This document shows, one piece after another, positions 15,045 to 21,027 of a stretch of DNA of 33,039 nt. The first letter of the stretch is position 1, and each line of letters opens with the position of its first letter. Origin of the DNA: a virus. The stretch spans positions 1-33,039 of the IMG/VR virus record IMGVR_UViG_3300042562_001789. One strand, 5' to 3'. Position numbers and translations under genes: made by a program. Below the pieces are notes generated by a model that saw only the letters and a list, made by a program, of their open reading frames with translations, ran no database searches and was not told the DNA's origin.

Positions 15045-15421
15045 ACTAATTTCACTTTTGGTTCAAATTTAACCCAATTTCTATCATACCATTTAGATTT
15101 ATAGTGACCAGGTTCAAATTTAGTTGTGTATAATATAATATCTAATGCTGTTGGTAATTCATCAAATAATATTTGCATATCAACTATTTGAGATTCCGTT
15201 AGTATAATATTTTCATCATTTAATGGGTCGAAGTTCTCTGGTTTACCATTTAATATAGTATTCATATCTTCAAATAAATCATCACCACCGAATGGTGAAT
15301 CACCATGTTCTTCATTATCATTACCCCTAGATAATATCTGATTATCTGTAGTCATTGACCATTTTAAATGCTTTATAAGCTTAATGTGGTCTTCTTTTAA
15401 TTCAAATTTTATTAATGCCAT
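15041..15421 (-). CDS. Hypothetical acidic protein, leaderless-type promoter
   Basis: 126 residues, with a long D/E/N-rich middle (NDNEEHGDSPFGGDDLFED) and C-terminal WYDRNWVKFEPKVKLV. Unknown family, similar in style to small regulatory proteins of large phages. A -7 box TATATTTG ends 4 bases before its ATG at 15421. Confidence 0.6.
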   Translation of the reverse strand: MALIKFELKEDHIKLIKHLKWSMTTDNQILSRGNDNEEHGDSPFGGDDLFEDMNTILNGKPENFDPLNDENIILTESQIVDMQILFDELPTALDIILYTTKFEPGHYKSKWYDRNWVKFEPKVKLV

Positions 15422-15425
15422 ACTG

Positions 15426-15457
15426 CAAATATATTATTTATATTTTATAAAAGCACA
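15426..15457 (-). promoter_or_regulatory. Bacteroidota-type promoter (weak -33)
   Basis: TATATTTG at 15433-15426 on minus; ATG is 5 bases beyond. The -33 position reads TGTGC, a weak match. Confidence 0.6.
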
Positions 15458-15637
15458 CTTTTCTTGAAAAATATTACAAAAATCTAATTTTTTCATAGAA
15501 AAGTAACTATCACCCACTTTAAAGAAAACAGTTTCACCAAAGAATGATAATTTTTCTGGGTCCCATTTTTCCACAACAGCTAGTGGCATATTTTGTTGAC
15601 CCTCGTTTGCAACTGCAACTAAAACAGATTTACTCAT
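15434..15637 (-). CDS. Small hypothetical protein
   Basis: 67 residues (MSKSVLVAVANEGQQNM...). Beta-rich, single cluster of hydrophobics, two cysteines near the end. Coupled to the upstream 49-residue gene by a one-base TAATG overlap. Unknown. Confidence 0.6.
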   Translation of the reverse strand: MSKSVLVAVANEGQQNMPLAVVEKWDPEKLSFFGETVFFKVGDSYFSMKKLDFCNIFQEKCAFIKYK

Positions 15638-15786
15638 TATTGATTATTTTCTTCGTTTGTTAGTTCATCAAGTTGTTGATGAAGTTTTTTAACGTATAAT
15701 TCTAATTGAGGTGTTGTCTGTGCTAACCCCTCATAGAACTTTATAAGATTTTTAATATCTTCAATTAATCTTTCGTTACTATCCAT
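15637..15786 (-). CDS. 49-residue coiled-coil protein
   Basis: MDSNERLIEDIKNLIKF... followed by LELYVKKLHQQLDELTNE: two amphipathic helices suggesting a short coiled coil. Both ends overlap neighbouring genes by one base (TAATG), which strongly supports it as a real cistron between YqeY and the 67-residue gene. Confidence 0.65.
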   Translation of the reverse strand: MDSNERLIEDIKNLIKFYEGLAQTTPQLELYVKKLHQQLDELTNEENNQ

Positions 15787-16214
15787 TACACAATAGAGTC
15801 AGTATTTGTTAGTAAGTCTTTAACCATTTGAGATAATACTTTACCATCATATTGACCAGCATAGTTTTCACTAAAATGAGCCATAATTTTACCCATATCT
15901 TTAGGTGAATTATACCCCTTTAATTGTCTAAGTAATGAAAATTGAAAGTACATATCATCCAAAGTCATTTGTTTTGGCATATACTTTTCAAGTACAGCAA
16001 CTTCTAATTGGTCACCACCTGTTTCAATAATACCATCAATTGATTTTTTAACTAATTTAACAATATCCGCATCTGATAACTCAATCTTACCATTTGAAGA
16101 TTGCTCACCCCTTTGGATTTCACCTTTTAATACTCTTAAGACTTTTAATGTAATTGTGTCTTTCGCTTTCATTGCAGTAACTAAATCTACACTGATTTGT
16201 GATTGTAATCCCAT
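15786..16214 (-). CDS. YqeY/GatB-domain-like protein
   Basis: 142 residues with the family pattern: LQSQISVDLVTAMKAKDTITLKVLR at the start, GKIELSDADIVKLVKKSI, then LEVAVLEKYMPKQMT (family LPKQL box), and the C-terminal three-helix bundle (DMGKIMAHFSENYAGQYDGKVLSQMV). The family is related to the tRNA-binding tail domain of GatB; a role in tRNA binding or amidation is often proposed but unproven. Full length. Position near tRNA arrays and SmpB fits a translation-related role (inference). Confidence 0.85.
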   Translation of the reverse strand: MGLQSQISVDLVTAMKAKDTITLKVLRVLKGEIQRGEQSSNGKIELSDADIVKLVKKSIDGIIETGGDQLEVAVLEKYMPKQMTLDDMYFQFSLLRQLKGYNSPKDMGKIMAHFSENYAGQYDGKVLSQMVKDLLTNTDSIV

Positions 16215-16218
16215 ATAA

Positions 16219-16521
16219 CTATTTTTTAATTTTTAAATAGTATTGATACCCATTATCATTATCAATACCGTAAAACATCCATTTAAGTAACCCTTGTTTA
16301 ACTTTTTCAGTTATCTCACCCCTTTTTACTAAATCACCAAAAGCTTTGTGCCTTTCAAACCTATTGTCAGTTGTTGATTTTCTTTCATCAATTTTCTTTT
16401 CAATAGGTTTAATTTCAACTTCAATTTTTTTAGTTGTTTGTTTAACAACAGGTCTAAGTTTTGGTTGCTCTTCAATAGGTTGAATAAGCTCAGCTTGAAC
16501 TTTAACTCGTTTTTTTGCCAT
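16219..16521 (-). CDS. Basic hypothetical protein
   Basis: 100 residues: a lysine/proline/glutamate-rich, likely disordered N-terminal 55 residues (KKRVKVQAELIQPIEEQPKL), then a compact C-terminal segment (FGDLVKRGEITEKVKQGLLKWMFYGID). Unknown family. Overlaps the upstream gene by one base at 16521 and lies 4 bases before YqeY. Confidence 0.6.
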   Translation of the reverse strand: MAKKRVKVQAELIQPIEEQPKLRPVVKQTTKKIEVEIKPIEKKIDERKSTTDNRFERHKAFGDLVKRGEITEKVKQGLLKWMFYGIDNDNGYQYYLKIKK

Positions 16522-16712
16522 TATCTAACTAGTTCATTCAACCTAGTTTCTAAAATAAACAATCTTTTATCAATATCTGCAATTGACATTTCAGTCTCTT
16601 TTGACATGTTTATTCCAGCGTTTTCAGCTTTTAATTTAGATTTTTCTCTGTTCAATCTGTCTCCTTCTGAAACGATTGCCTCATACATCACTGCTTTCTC
16701 CTGATTTGTCAT
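16521..16712 (-). CDS. Small coiled-coil protein
   Basis: 63 residues, almost entirely helical with heptad-like spacing (EGDRLNREKSKLKAENAG, IADIDKRLFILETRLNELV). No family. Overlaps the upstream gene by 32 bases. Confidence 0.6.
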   Translation of the reverse strand: MTNQEKAVMYEAIVSEGDRLNREKSKLKAENAGINMSKETEMSIADIDKRLFILETRLNELVR

Positions 16713-16950
16713 ACTTTTCTTTTAATAATTTACCAATGACATTATCTAATATCACCGATTTATCCCAAAAACCTAATTTATGGGCTTCACCAATTAATTT
16801 AATTAAACCATCTGTTAATAAATCAACATCTAAATTTAACATTTCCACCTCAATTACTTTATCAGTTGGTGCTTCTTGGTTTGGTTTACCAATTCTTATT
16901 TCATTACCATCCCTATCTGAATCGTAATCTAAAAATATTATGTTTTTCAT
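16681..16950 (-). CDS. Hypothetical protein, leaderless-type promoter
   Basis: 89 residues from the ATG at 16950 (MKNIIFLDYDSDRDG). The frame opens at 16986, but the -7 box at 16956-16963 lies in the extension. The start has an IIFLDYDSD strand, then acidic helices. Could be a small regulator; no family recognised. First gene of the 15.6-16.9 kb unit. Confidence 0.6.
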   Translation of the reverse strand: MKNIIFLDYDSDRDGNEIRIGKPNQEAPTDKVIEVEMLNLDVDLLTDGLIKLIGEAHKLGFWDKSVILDNVIGKLLKEKYDKSGESSDV

Positions 16951-16955
16951 AATTA

Positions 16956-16987
16956 CAAATATACAATTAAAAAAACAAAAAATCAAC
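16956..16987 (-). promoter_or_regulatory. Bacteroidota-type promoter
   Basis: On minus: GTTGA (16987-16983), 19 bases, TATATTTG-like box TATATTTG (16963-16956). The -33 lies within the terminator hairpin at 16981-17000. Confidence 0.75.
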
Positions 16988-17000
16988 CCTTCAGTTGATT
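16981..17000 (-). terminator. Intrinsic terminator
   Basis: AATCAAC-TGAAGG-GTTGATT then TTTTGTTTTTTT on minus. It would stop leftward transcripts from 17212-17460 that read antisense through the 17065-17211 gene. Confidence 0.75.
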
Positions 17001-17064
17001 AATATTTTATTATAAATATCGTATTTAATATTTGTCTTATATATTTATTTGTAAAATTATAGTT

Positions 17065-17211
17065 ATGGCAAAAGCAACTAAATCTAGTAACGCATCATCT
17101 TCATTAAGAAAGGTTACTAAAAAGAGACCAGGTATTCATTCTAAGAAAAAAAGTTCTAAAAGTAAAAACTCAAAGAACTATAAGAAAGAATACGCATCTC
17201 AAGGTAGATAA
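17065..17211 (+). CDS. 48-residue basic protein
   Basis: Plus strand, MAKATKSSNASSSLRKVTKK... then KKKSSKSKNSKN and a YKKEYASQGR end: almost one third lysine/arginine, serine-rich, no hydrophobic core. Likely nucleic-acid or ribosome binding, or a packaged basic protein; family unknown. Its stop abuts the stop of the convergent 17212-17460 gene. TATATTTATTTGTAAAAT about 24 bases before ATG resembles the sequence before the GH19 endolysin. It is one of only two plus-strand genes. Confidence 0.7.
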   Translation: MAKATKSSNASSSLRKVTKKRPGIHSKKKSSKSKNSKNYKKEYASQGR

Positions 17212-17460
17212 TTAACTACCTCGATATCTCTCAATGTTTACCCACTTGTATTCCTTTGGACCATCTGGGGTAGATATTCTTTGACATACTTCAGCCCTTA
17301 TTACATTAAACATTGGGTAATCAACTAAGAATAATTCAAAACATTCTCTAGGTATAATTCTATTTGAATGATAGTCTACTAAACCATCATCACCAACAAT
17401 AAATTGATGTGACTGTGCACGATGTTGGGTGTGTAAAAATAATACTGTTAGATTTTCCAT
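17212..17460 (-). CDS. Hypothetical protein
   Basis: 82 residues (MENLTVLFLHTQHRAQSHQF...) with a C-terminal beta-rich half (EYKWVNIERYRG). Histidine-rich N-terminus. Unknown family. It starts 14 bases after the CCA end of the first tRNA, so it may be co-transcribed with the tRNA array. Confidence 0.55.
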   Translation of the reverse strand: MENLTVLFLHTQHRAQSHQFIVGDDGLVDYHSNRIIPRECFELFLVDYPMFNVIRAEVCQRISTPDGPKEYKWVNIERYRGS

Positions 17461-17473
17461 TATAATGTTTGGT

Positions 17474-17564
17474 TGGTGAATGTGGTGGGAATCGAACCCA
17501 CGGTGGAGAATTAACTCACCAGATTAAGAGTCTGGACCGTTCGCCTAGCTACGGATACACATTC
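17474..17564 (-). tRNA. tRNA-Lys(CTT) with long variable arm, CCA encoded
   Basis: Acceptor GAATGTG/CACATTC, T-arm GTGGG-TTCGATT-CCCAC, anticodon stem CCAGA/TCTGG with loop CTCTTAA (anticodon CTT). The variable region is 17 bases, as in class II tRNAs, and the D-stem is only three pairs (CCG/CGG). Lysine tRNAs normally have a 5-base variable loop, so identity is uncertain. CCA follows the discriminator A. Confidence 0.75.
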
Positions 17565-17571
17565 AATTTAG

Positions 17572-17644
17572 TGCGCCTGGAGGGCCTTGAACCCTCTACC
17601 TTCCCGTTAAAAGCGGGAAGCCCGTCCACATGAGCTTCAGGCGC
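17572..17644 (-). tRNA. tRNA-Lys(TTT)
   Basis: Acceptor GCGCCTG/CAGGCGC, anticodon arm TCCCG-CTTTTAA-CGGGA, variable AGGTA, T-arm GAGGG-TTCAAGG-CCCTC. Discriminator A, no encoded CCA. Position 8 is A instead of the usual T. Confidence 0.88.
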
Positions 17645-17679
17645 ATAACATAGCCATTTATTGTGTCTATGTGTCTATG

Positions 17680-17753
17680 TACCCCCGATGAGATTCGAAC
17701 TCATGGTCCCTCCATTAAAAGTGGAGTGCTTTAACCAACTAAGCTACGAGGGC
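17680..17753 (-). tRNA. tRNA-Lys(TTT), second copy
   Basis: Acceptor GCCCTCG/CGGGGGT, D-arm GCTTAGTTGGTTAAAGC, anticodon arm CTCCA-CTTTTAA-TGGAG, T-arm ATGAG-TTCGAAT-CTCAT. Canonical; unlike the first TTT copy in sequence, so not a recent duplicate. Confidence 0.92.
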
Positions 17754-17852
17754 ATATTTCTTCTTATGACACTCGTAACTTTTACAGCCGAGTGCCCTAA
17801 CGTTTCTTCTTCTTTTTTGAAATGATTGTTAAGTTTTTCATAATTTTTAATT

Positions 17853-18038
17853 TTATTGTTTTATATTATCTTTTTCAATAGCAATGAGTTCATTTTCTAT
17901 ACCCATACCATATTTAGTTGAAGCAATGCAAAATACTATAGTTGCTTCAGTAACAGCTTCAATTATTTCCTCAATTGAGGCATCTTTTGAAACATTTGTT
18001 TCCATACCCAATAATGGTATTTTTATTGTTGAACTCAT
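17853..18038 (-). CDS. Small hypothetical protein inside tRNA array
   Basis: 61 residues (MSSTIKIPLLGMETNV...), with an amphipathic helix ASIEEIIEAVTEATIVF and a lysine/glutamate end. Family unknown. It is the only ORF between tRNA-Lys and the 150-nt tRNA-like element, on the same strand as the tRNAs; its composition is protein-like rather than a tRNA shadow. Confidence 0.5.
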   Translation of the reverse strand: MSSTIKIPLLGMETNVSKDASIEEIIEAVTEATIVFCIASTKYGMGIENELIAIEKDNIKQ

Positions 18039-18053
18039 AATTTATTATTTTAG

Positions 18054-18203
18054 TGGGGCTGGGGGGAATCGAACCTAGGTTACCCTATCTACTTCGCTTC
18101 AATGATTTGTTTGTCGACCAACGCCTCATATTCACTTTTTGACCTTAGCTGCTATAGCACCGTCATCCAGGACGGGTCGGTTCACCTCACCGCAAGCAAC
18201 CCC
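18054..18203 (-). ncRNA. 150-nt tRNA-like RNA with large internal insert
   Basis: The ends pair as an acceptor stem (GGGGTTG/CAGCCCC plus discriminator A) and a TTCGATT T-loop lies at the normal distance, but only two T-stem pairs form. About 115 bases lie between, versus about 50 in a tRNA. The insert has CCGTC/GACGG and TGCTATAGCA hairpins and a 17-codon open stretch ending EAK-stop just before the T-arm. It shares CTATAG, CATTGAAG and GATAGGGT, in the same order, with the interrupted tRNA at 31336-31478. Could be an intron- or insert-bearing tRNA or a much-reduced tmRNA-like molecule; the absence of a tag ending in LAA argues against a standard tmRNA. Confidence 0.4.
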
Positions 18204-18208
18204 ATGTG

Positions 18209-18280
18209 AGCAGACGGCCAGAATCGAACTGGCATCCTCGATTTGGTAAACCGATGCACTAACCGTTGTGCTACGCCCGC
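18209..18280 (-). tRNA. tRNA-Gly, anticodon reads ACC
   Basis: Acceptor GCGGGCG/CGTCTGC, D-arm GCACAACGGTTAGTGC, anticodon arm TCGGT-TTACCAA-ATCGA, T-arm GCCAG-TTCGATT-CTGGC, discriminator T. The GCGGG start and T73 are glycine identity features. Anticodon ACC with an unmodified A34 is very rare for glycine. Confidence 0.8.
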
Positions 18281-18327
18281 ATTCTATTTTTTACCTCTAT
18301 CATAAGAGCTTAAAATATAACAGCCCG

Positions 18328-18404
18328 TGGAGCGGGTGGTGGGGCTCAAACCCACAACCCCCAGCTTGGAAGGCTAGTGCTCTAATCAATTGAGCTACAC
18401 CCGC
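18328..18404 (-). tRNA. tRNA-Gly(TCC), CCA encoded
   Basis: Acceptor GCGGGTG/CACCCGC, anticodon arm CTAGC-CTTCCAA-GCTGG, T-arm GTGGG-TTTGAGC-CCCAC, discriminator T then CCA. Confidence 0.93.
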
Positions 18405-18633
18405 AATTTGTGCCTCTCTCTGCACCCGTCATACCCCCTTTGTATTCTGTTAATCTCCTAAAGCCTCAGCCCTTATAAGGATTTTCCTAACGGTAAAGCG
18501 GTATCAAAAACCAGTATTCATTTAATAACGTCAGTAGGACTTAACTGGAACCTCTCATTTATATCCAATCATCAACGGGTAATTAACCCATAAGGCGTAA
18601 TCCATACATTGCTGCACGTCTATCCTACTTATT
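18405..18633 (-). other. Spacer in tRNA array, no clear gene
   Basis: 229 bases between tRNA-Gly and tRNA-Thr. No TTCGA-type T-loop, no convincing ORF (only a 16-residue tail MDYALWVNYPLMIGYK in the minus frame). GGGTTAATTACCC near 18580 is a small palindrome. Possibly decayed tRNA sequence. Confidence 0.4.
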
Positions 18634-18713
18634 GGCCGATGGAGGGACTCGAACCCCCGATGTTTGTGTTCTTCCTTACAAGGGAAGTGCTGTCGCCACT
18701 GAGCCACATCGGC
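18634..18713 (-). tRNA. tRNA-Thr(TGT) with 12-base variable loop
   Basis: Acceptor GCCGATG/CATCGGC, anticodon arm CTTCC-CTTGTAA-GGAAG, T-arm GGGGG-TTCGAGT-CCCTC. The variable region AACACAAACATC is 12 bases and the D-stem only three pairs, like the adjacent tRNA-Tyr, although the anticodon is threonine. Discriminator is C. No encoded CCA. Confidence 0.75.
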
Positions 18714-18781
18714 AAAATGATTTTTATTTCCCCCTTGAAAAGCCAAGTACAAGTCAAAAATCTAAAATTTACCCTAGCGAG

Positions 18782-18862
18782 TCGGAGCGGAGGGATTCGA
18801 ACCCCCATGCCGTTAGGACTTGATTTACAGTCAAGCGAGCCAGCCAATTGCTCAACACTCCG
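18782..18862 (-). tRNA. tRNA-Tyr(GTA)
   Basis: Acceptor CGGAGTG/CGCTCCG, anticodon arm CTTGA-CTGTAAA-TCAAG, 12-base variable arm normal for bacterial Tyr, T-arm GGGGG-TTCGAAT-CCCTC, discriminator A. Confidence 0.92.
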
Positions 18863-18927
18863 AAATACAGGATGGTACACTGTTCCAAATTAAAAGTTTG
18901 ATAGTATATATTGCTGTAACCATCCTT

Positions 18928-19004
18928 TGGTTATCCGAGAGGGCTTCGAACCCCCAGATTCTCCCTTCAAAGGGGAGTGACTTTGCCAGTTTGTCTATCG
19001 GACA
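18928..19004 (-). tRNA. tRNA-Gln(TTG), CCA encoded
   Basis: Acceptor TGTCCGA/TCGGATA, D-arm GAC...GTC, anticodon arm CTCCC-CTTTGAA-GGGAG, T-arm GGGGG-TTCGAAG-CCCTC, A73 then CCA. T1-A72 is a weak end pair typical of glutamine tRNA. Confidence 0.9.
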
Positions 19005-19009
19005 ATAAC

Positions 19010-19043
19010 TTCCCATAACTTATTTTTTAATGGCTTATGGGAA
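19010..19043 (-). other. Hairpin between homing endonuclease and tRNA-Gln
   Basis: Nine-pair inverted repeat TTCCCATAA/TTATGGGAA with a 16-base loop, just after the endonuclease stop and before the tRNA. No T run, so perhaps an RNA-processing or protective hairpin rather than a terminator. Confidence 0.5.
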
Positions 19044-19046
19044 CCA

Positions 19047-19691
19047 TTATTTTCTTCCTTTAACCCATCTTTCATTTAGATAGGTTTCAAGCTCTTCTTT
19101 CTTAATTTTCTTATTAATACTATCTTTAGTTATCCAACATGTACCGTACTGTGAATTATTTTCACCAATTCCAGCACCTTTTTTAGCTTCACTCATCTTT
19201 TGTTTAGTTTCATCTGAATGTTGTTTACCTTTGAAATTATTTTCATTGTTTTTAAGATATCTTTTAACACCATTAGATACTGATTTTCGGTATTCTTTTG
19301 TTTGTTTAGCTTTGGTTATACTTATTTTTCTTTTTTCACTGTCACTAAAATTTTTAGAACCAACTAATAAAAATTTTAGTCTATGTTCTTCATTAACAAA
19401 ACCACCAGTCCCACCTAATTTTAAATTCATACAGTTTTTATCTATAATCATTTCTGGTGTGATTGCTTTTATTTCTGCTTCAATCAACAATTCTCTTGTA
19501 TCAAAGAATTCTAGTATTTCCTTCTTATGATTATCAACACCATACTTGCGTATACTATATCTTAATCGTTTCCCACTACCCATATAACCATCTTCTAAGT
19601 TAATGGTGCTGTGCATACCTATGTAATATCTACCAGTTATTAAACAAGTAGTCTTGTATAAGTAATGTATTGTTTTCGGTTTCCTCGCCAT
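19047..19691 (-). CDS. GIY-YIG homing endonuclease
   Basis: 214 residues. The GIY-YIG fold is at the N-terminus: YLYKTTCLITGRYYIGMHS, then the Arg-bearing GSGKRLRYSIRKYG and the catalytic Glu in LIEAEIKAI. A NUMOD3-type DNA-binding repeat lies in the C-terminal half (SDSEKRKISITKAK and HSDETKQKMSEAKKG), followed by an ITKDSINKKI segment like NUMOD4/IENR helices. Free-standing gene between tRNA-Pro and tRNA-Gln, on the same strand, so the tRNA locus is the likely homing site. A short TTATATTTATAATAAAAG precedes the start instead of a TAnnTTTG promoter. Confidence 0.9.
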   Translation of the reverse strand: MARKPKTIHYLYKTTCLITGRYYIGMHSTINLEDGYMGSGKRLRYSIRKYGVDNHKKEILEFFDTRELLIEAEIKAITPEMIIDKNCMNLKLGGTGGFVNEEHRLKFLLVGSKNFSDSEKRKISITKAKQTKEYRKSVSNGVKRYLKNNENNFKGKQHSDETKQKMSEAKKGAGIGENNSQYGTCWITKDSINKKIKKEELETYLNERWVKGRK

Positions 19692-19738
19692 ATATTCTTT
19701 TATTATAAATATAAGGTAAGGTACAAAAAAGTCAAGGG

Positions 19739-19812
19739 TCGAATAGGCTGGATTCGAACCAGCGTGCTCGGCATTCCAAATGCCGCTAGATAAACCGCTC
19801 CTATACTACTCG
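19739..19812 (-). tRNA. tRNA-Pro(TGG)
   Basis: Acceptor CGAGTAG/CTATTCG with C1-G72 as in proline tRNA, anticodon arm CGGCA-TTTGGAA-TGCCG, variable AGCAC, T-arm GCTGG-TTCGAAT-CCAGC, A73. Position 37 is A where proline tRNAs normally have G. Confidence 0.85.
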
Positions 19813-19864
19813 TTAAATTACGTTCCTATCTCTACAGCAGTTTACGTACAACTATAACTGTTCG

Positions 19865-19940
19865 TAGGGATACAGAGACTCGAACTCTGATGATGCCTAC
19901 GTCCCAAACGTAGTGACTTAGCCAATTAGTCCACATCCCT
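19865..19940 (-). tRNA. tRNA-Pro(TGG), second copy
   Basis: Acceptor AGGGATG/TATCCCT, D-arm GACTAATTGGCTAAGTC, anticodon arm CTACG-TTTGGGA-CGTAG with the normal G37, T-arm CAGAG-TTCGAGT-CTCTG, A73. Confidence 0.9.
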
Positions 19941-20045
19941 ATAAATTACATTCCTACTAGAGTTTATGTATAACTTAATTACCCAACATGTCAAAGAACA
20001 TATAAACTTTATTTTTTGTCCCGTTTATAAAATTATGGACATAAA

Positions 20046-20078
20046 AAAACCCGAACTGCAATTAGCGATTCGGGTTTT
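20046..20078 (-). terminator. Intrinsic terminator of the 34-residue ORF
   Basis: Ten-pair stem AAAACCCGAA/TTCGGGTTTT with a 13-base loop, T run on minus; 22 bases after the stop at 20101. Confidence 0.8.
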
Positions 20079-20100
20079 AAATATCTTGTTGTTTTAATGA

Positions 20101-20205
20101 TTAAATGATTTCCTCACTACCAACTTGATATGACACACCCGTCACACTAGGCTTCCCGCCTTGCGTATACTGTTTCGGTTGATATGTCGTACCTGTTGTT
20201 CTCAT
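20101..20205 (-). CDS. 34-residue protein in its own promoter-terminator unit
   Basis: MRTTGTTYQPKQYTQGGKPS... ending VGSEEII; polar, glycine/threonine/tyrosine-rich, no hydrophobic core. It has a strong promoter at 20250-20281, a 40-base leader and a terminator at 20046-20078. The unit mirrors the one at 32248-32337: same first three residues (MRT), almost identical promoter. Abundant expression is suggested; function unknown. Confidence 0.6.
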   Translation of the reverse strand: MRTTGTTYQPKQYTQGGKPSVTGVSYQVGSEEII

Positions 20206-20249
20206 TTTATTTTTTTTAATTATTTTTTACTGTTTCTATTAAATATATG

Positions 20250-20281
20250 CAAATATACTAAAAGTTTATAATATATGCAAC
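20250..20281 (-). promoter_or_regulatory. Strong Bacteroidota-type promoter
   Basis: On minus: A-tract, GTTGC (20281-20277), 19 bases, TATATTTG (20257-20250). The AAACTTTTAGTATATTTG segment is also present at 32372-32389. Confidence 0.8.
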
Positions 20282-20351
20282 TTTTTTTTAAATTATTTTT
20301 TTTAACCCACAGGTTTGATTGCTCAGGGACCCATGGTAATTATTTTTTAGA

Positions 20352-20421
20352 AGCGGATTCAGGACTCGAACCTGGCTATGGGGTTATGAGCCCCTTGTGC
20401 TACCAATTACACCAAACCGCA
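20352..20421 (-). tRNA. tRNA-Met(CAT), initiator-like
   Basis: Anticodon arm AGGGG-CTCATAA-CCCCA holds the three consecutive G-C pairs typical of initiator tRNA, and with T8 aligned the first base pair is a T-T mismatch, another initiator feature. D-arm GTGTAATTGGTAGCAC. T-arm CAGG-TTCGAGT-CCTG is short and the total is about 70 bases, so the acceptor/T-arm register is unsure. Confidence 0.75.
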
Positions 20422-20426
20422 ATATG

Positions 20427-20499
20427 TTCACCATAAGGGACTTCAACCCTCATCTCCACTCCCAAACGGAATAGTGCACTTACTTTGTGCTAATGGTAA
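20427..20499 (-). tRNA. Degenerate tRNA, anticodon unclear
   Basis: Acceptor TTACCAT/ATGGTGA, D-arm GCAC-AAAGTAA-GTGC and T-arm GAGGG-TTGAAGT-CCCTT are good and the length is normal, but no standard 7-base anticodon loop forms: CTATTCC pairs with GGAGTGG around a short GTTTG. TTTGGGA within it hints at a Pro(TGG) origin. Confidence 0.5.
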
Positions 20500-20829
20500 A
20501 TAATGTTAGCCAGAATCATCTTTTTTTTCATAAACGAATTTTTGAATTTGCTGAACTGATTCTTATGCTAATTTTTTGAGACTGTCCAGATTTAATAATT
20601 ACCTTATTCACCTTAAATATGCGGCGATTAAATAGTTTATTCACCGCAAGGTTGTTATGGCAGTGTAACCCTGTCTCGTAATATCTTTATCCCAAAATGA
20701 TTTTTTGCGTTTTTCATCCCAGCGGATTAACCCGTTTTACGTCTTCGGCTTTGCTTTGGCGAGAGTCTACTGTTATTCGACTGCATCCTACTTGCACCTG
20801 TTGGGGTGGTCTGACGTTTAACCTTTTTT
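20500..20829 (-). other. 330-base noncoding, possibly structured region
   Basis: No ORF worth reporting on either strand. Visibly less AT-rich from 20640 to 20815. Contains inverted repeats: TTAGCCAGAATCA near 20507 with TGATTCTTATGCTAA near 20568; GCGGCGA/TCACCGC around 20622-20647; GACAG/CTGCC in minus orientation near 20660. Ends in an A/T run beside 20830. No RNase P, 6S or tmRNA signature recognised. Candidate small-RNA locus upstream of tRNA-Met. Confidence 0.35.
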
Positions 20830-21027
20830 TTATATGGAAGTCTTACCATCTTTATTAATTCCGTAGTTCCAATGATACAAGTACCATTTTTCCTTACCAA
20901 TTAATATCTCATGTAGTTTGTCTGTTTGGTTGCAGAACTCATTTTTTTGGATAAATGTTTTATAATAAATTAAAGAACGTTTTCTTATTTGTTTTACAAA
21001 GATAGTAACTATTTTTTGATTTGTCAA
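20830..21027 (-). CDS. Doubtful 65-codon ORF
   Basis: Frame open from ATG 21027 (MTNQKIVTIF...) to 20830, ending in a protein-like GKEKWYLYHWNYGINKDGK segment. A good promoter at 20997-21028 overlaps the start, and no in-frame ATG follows it, so if the ORF is expressed the start is non-standard or a second promoter lies upstream. May be noncoding. Confidence 0.3.
   Translation of the reverse strand: MTNQKIVTIFVKQIRKRSLIYYKTFIQKNEFCNQTDKLHEILIGKEKWYLYHWNYGINKDGKTSI

Noticed and set aside
17799-17840. 14-codon lysine-rich ORF (MKNLTIISKKKKKR)
   Set aside because: Too short, with no promoter or terminator of its own and a low-complexity end.
18054-18203. Calling this element a canonical tmRNA (ssrA)
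   Set aside because: It is only 150 bases, lacks the conserved GGATTCGAC 5' segment, has a poor T-stem and no tag ending in LAA or similar.
18555-19008. ORFs of 60-95 codons on both strands
   Set aside because: They run across tRNA-Thr, tRNA-Tyr and tRNA-Gln and are translations of tRNA genes.
20500-20829. RNase P RNA or 6S RNA
   Set aside because: No conserved core sequence of either was found by eye on either strand.
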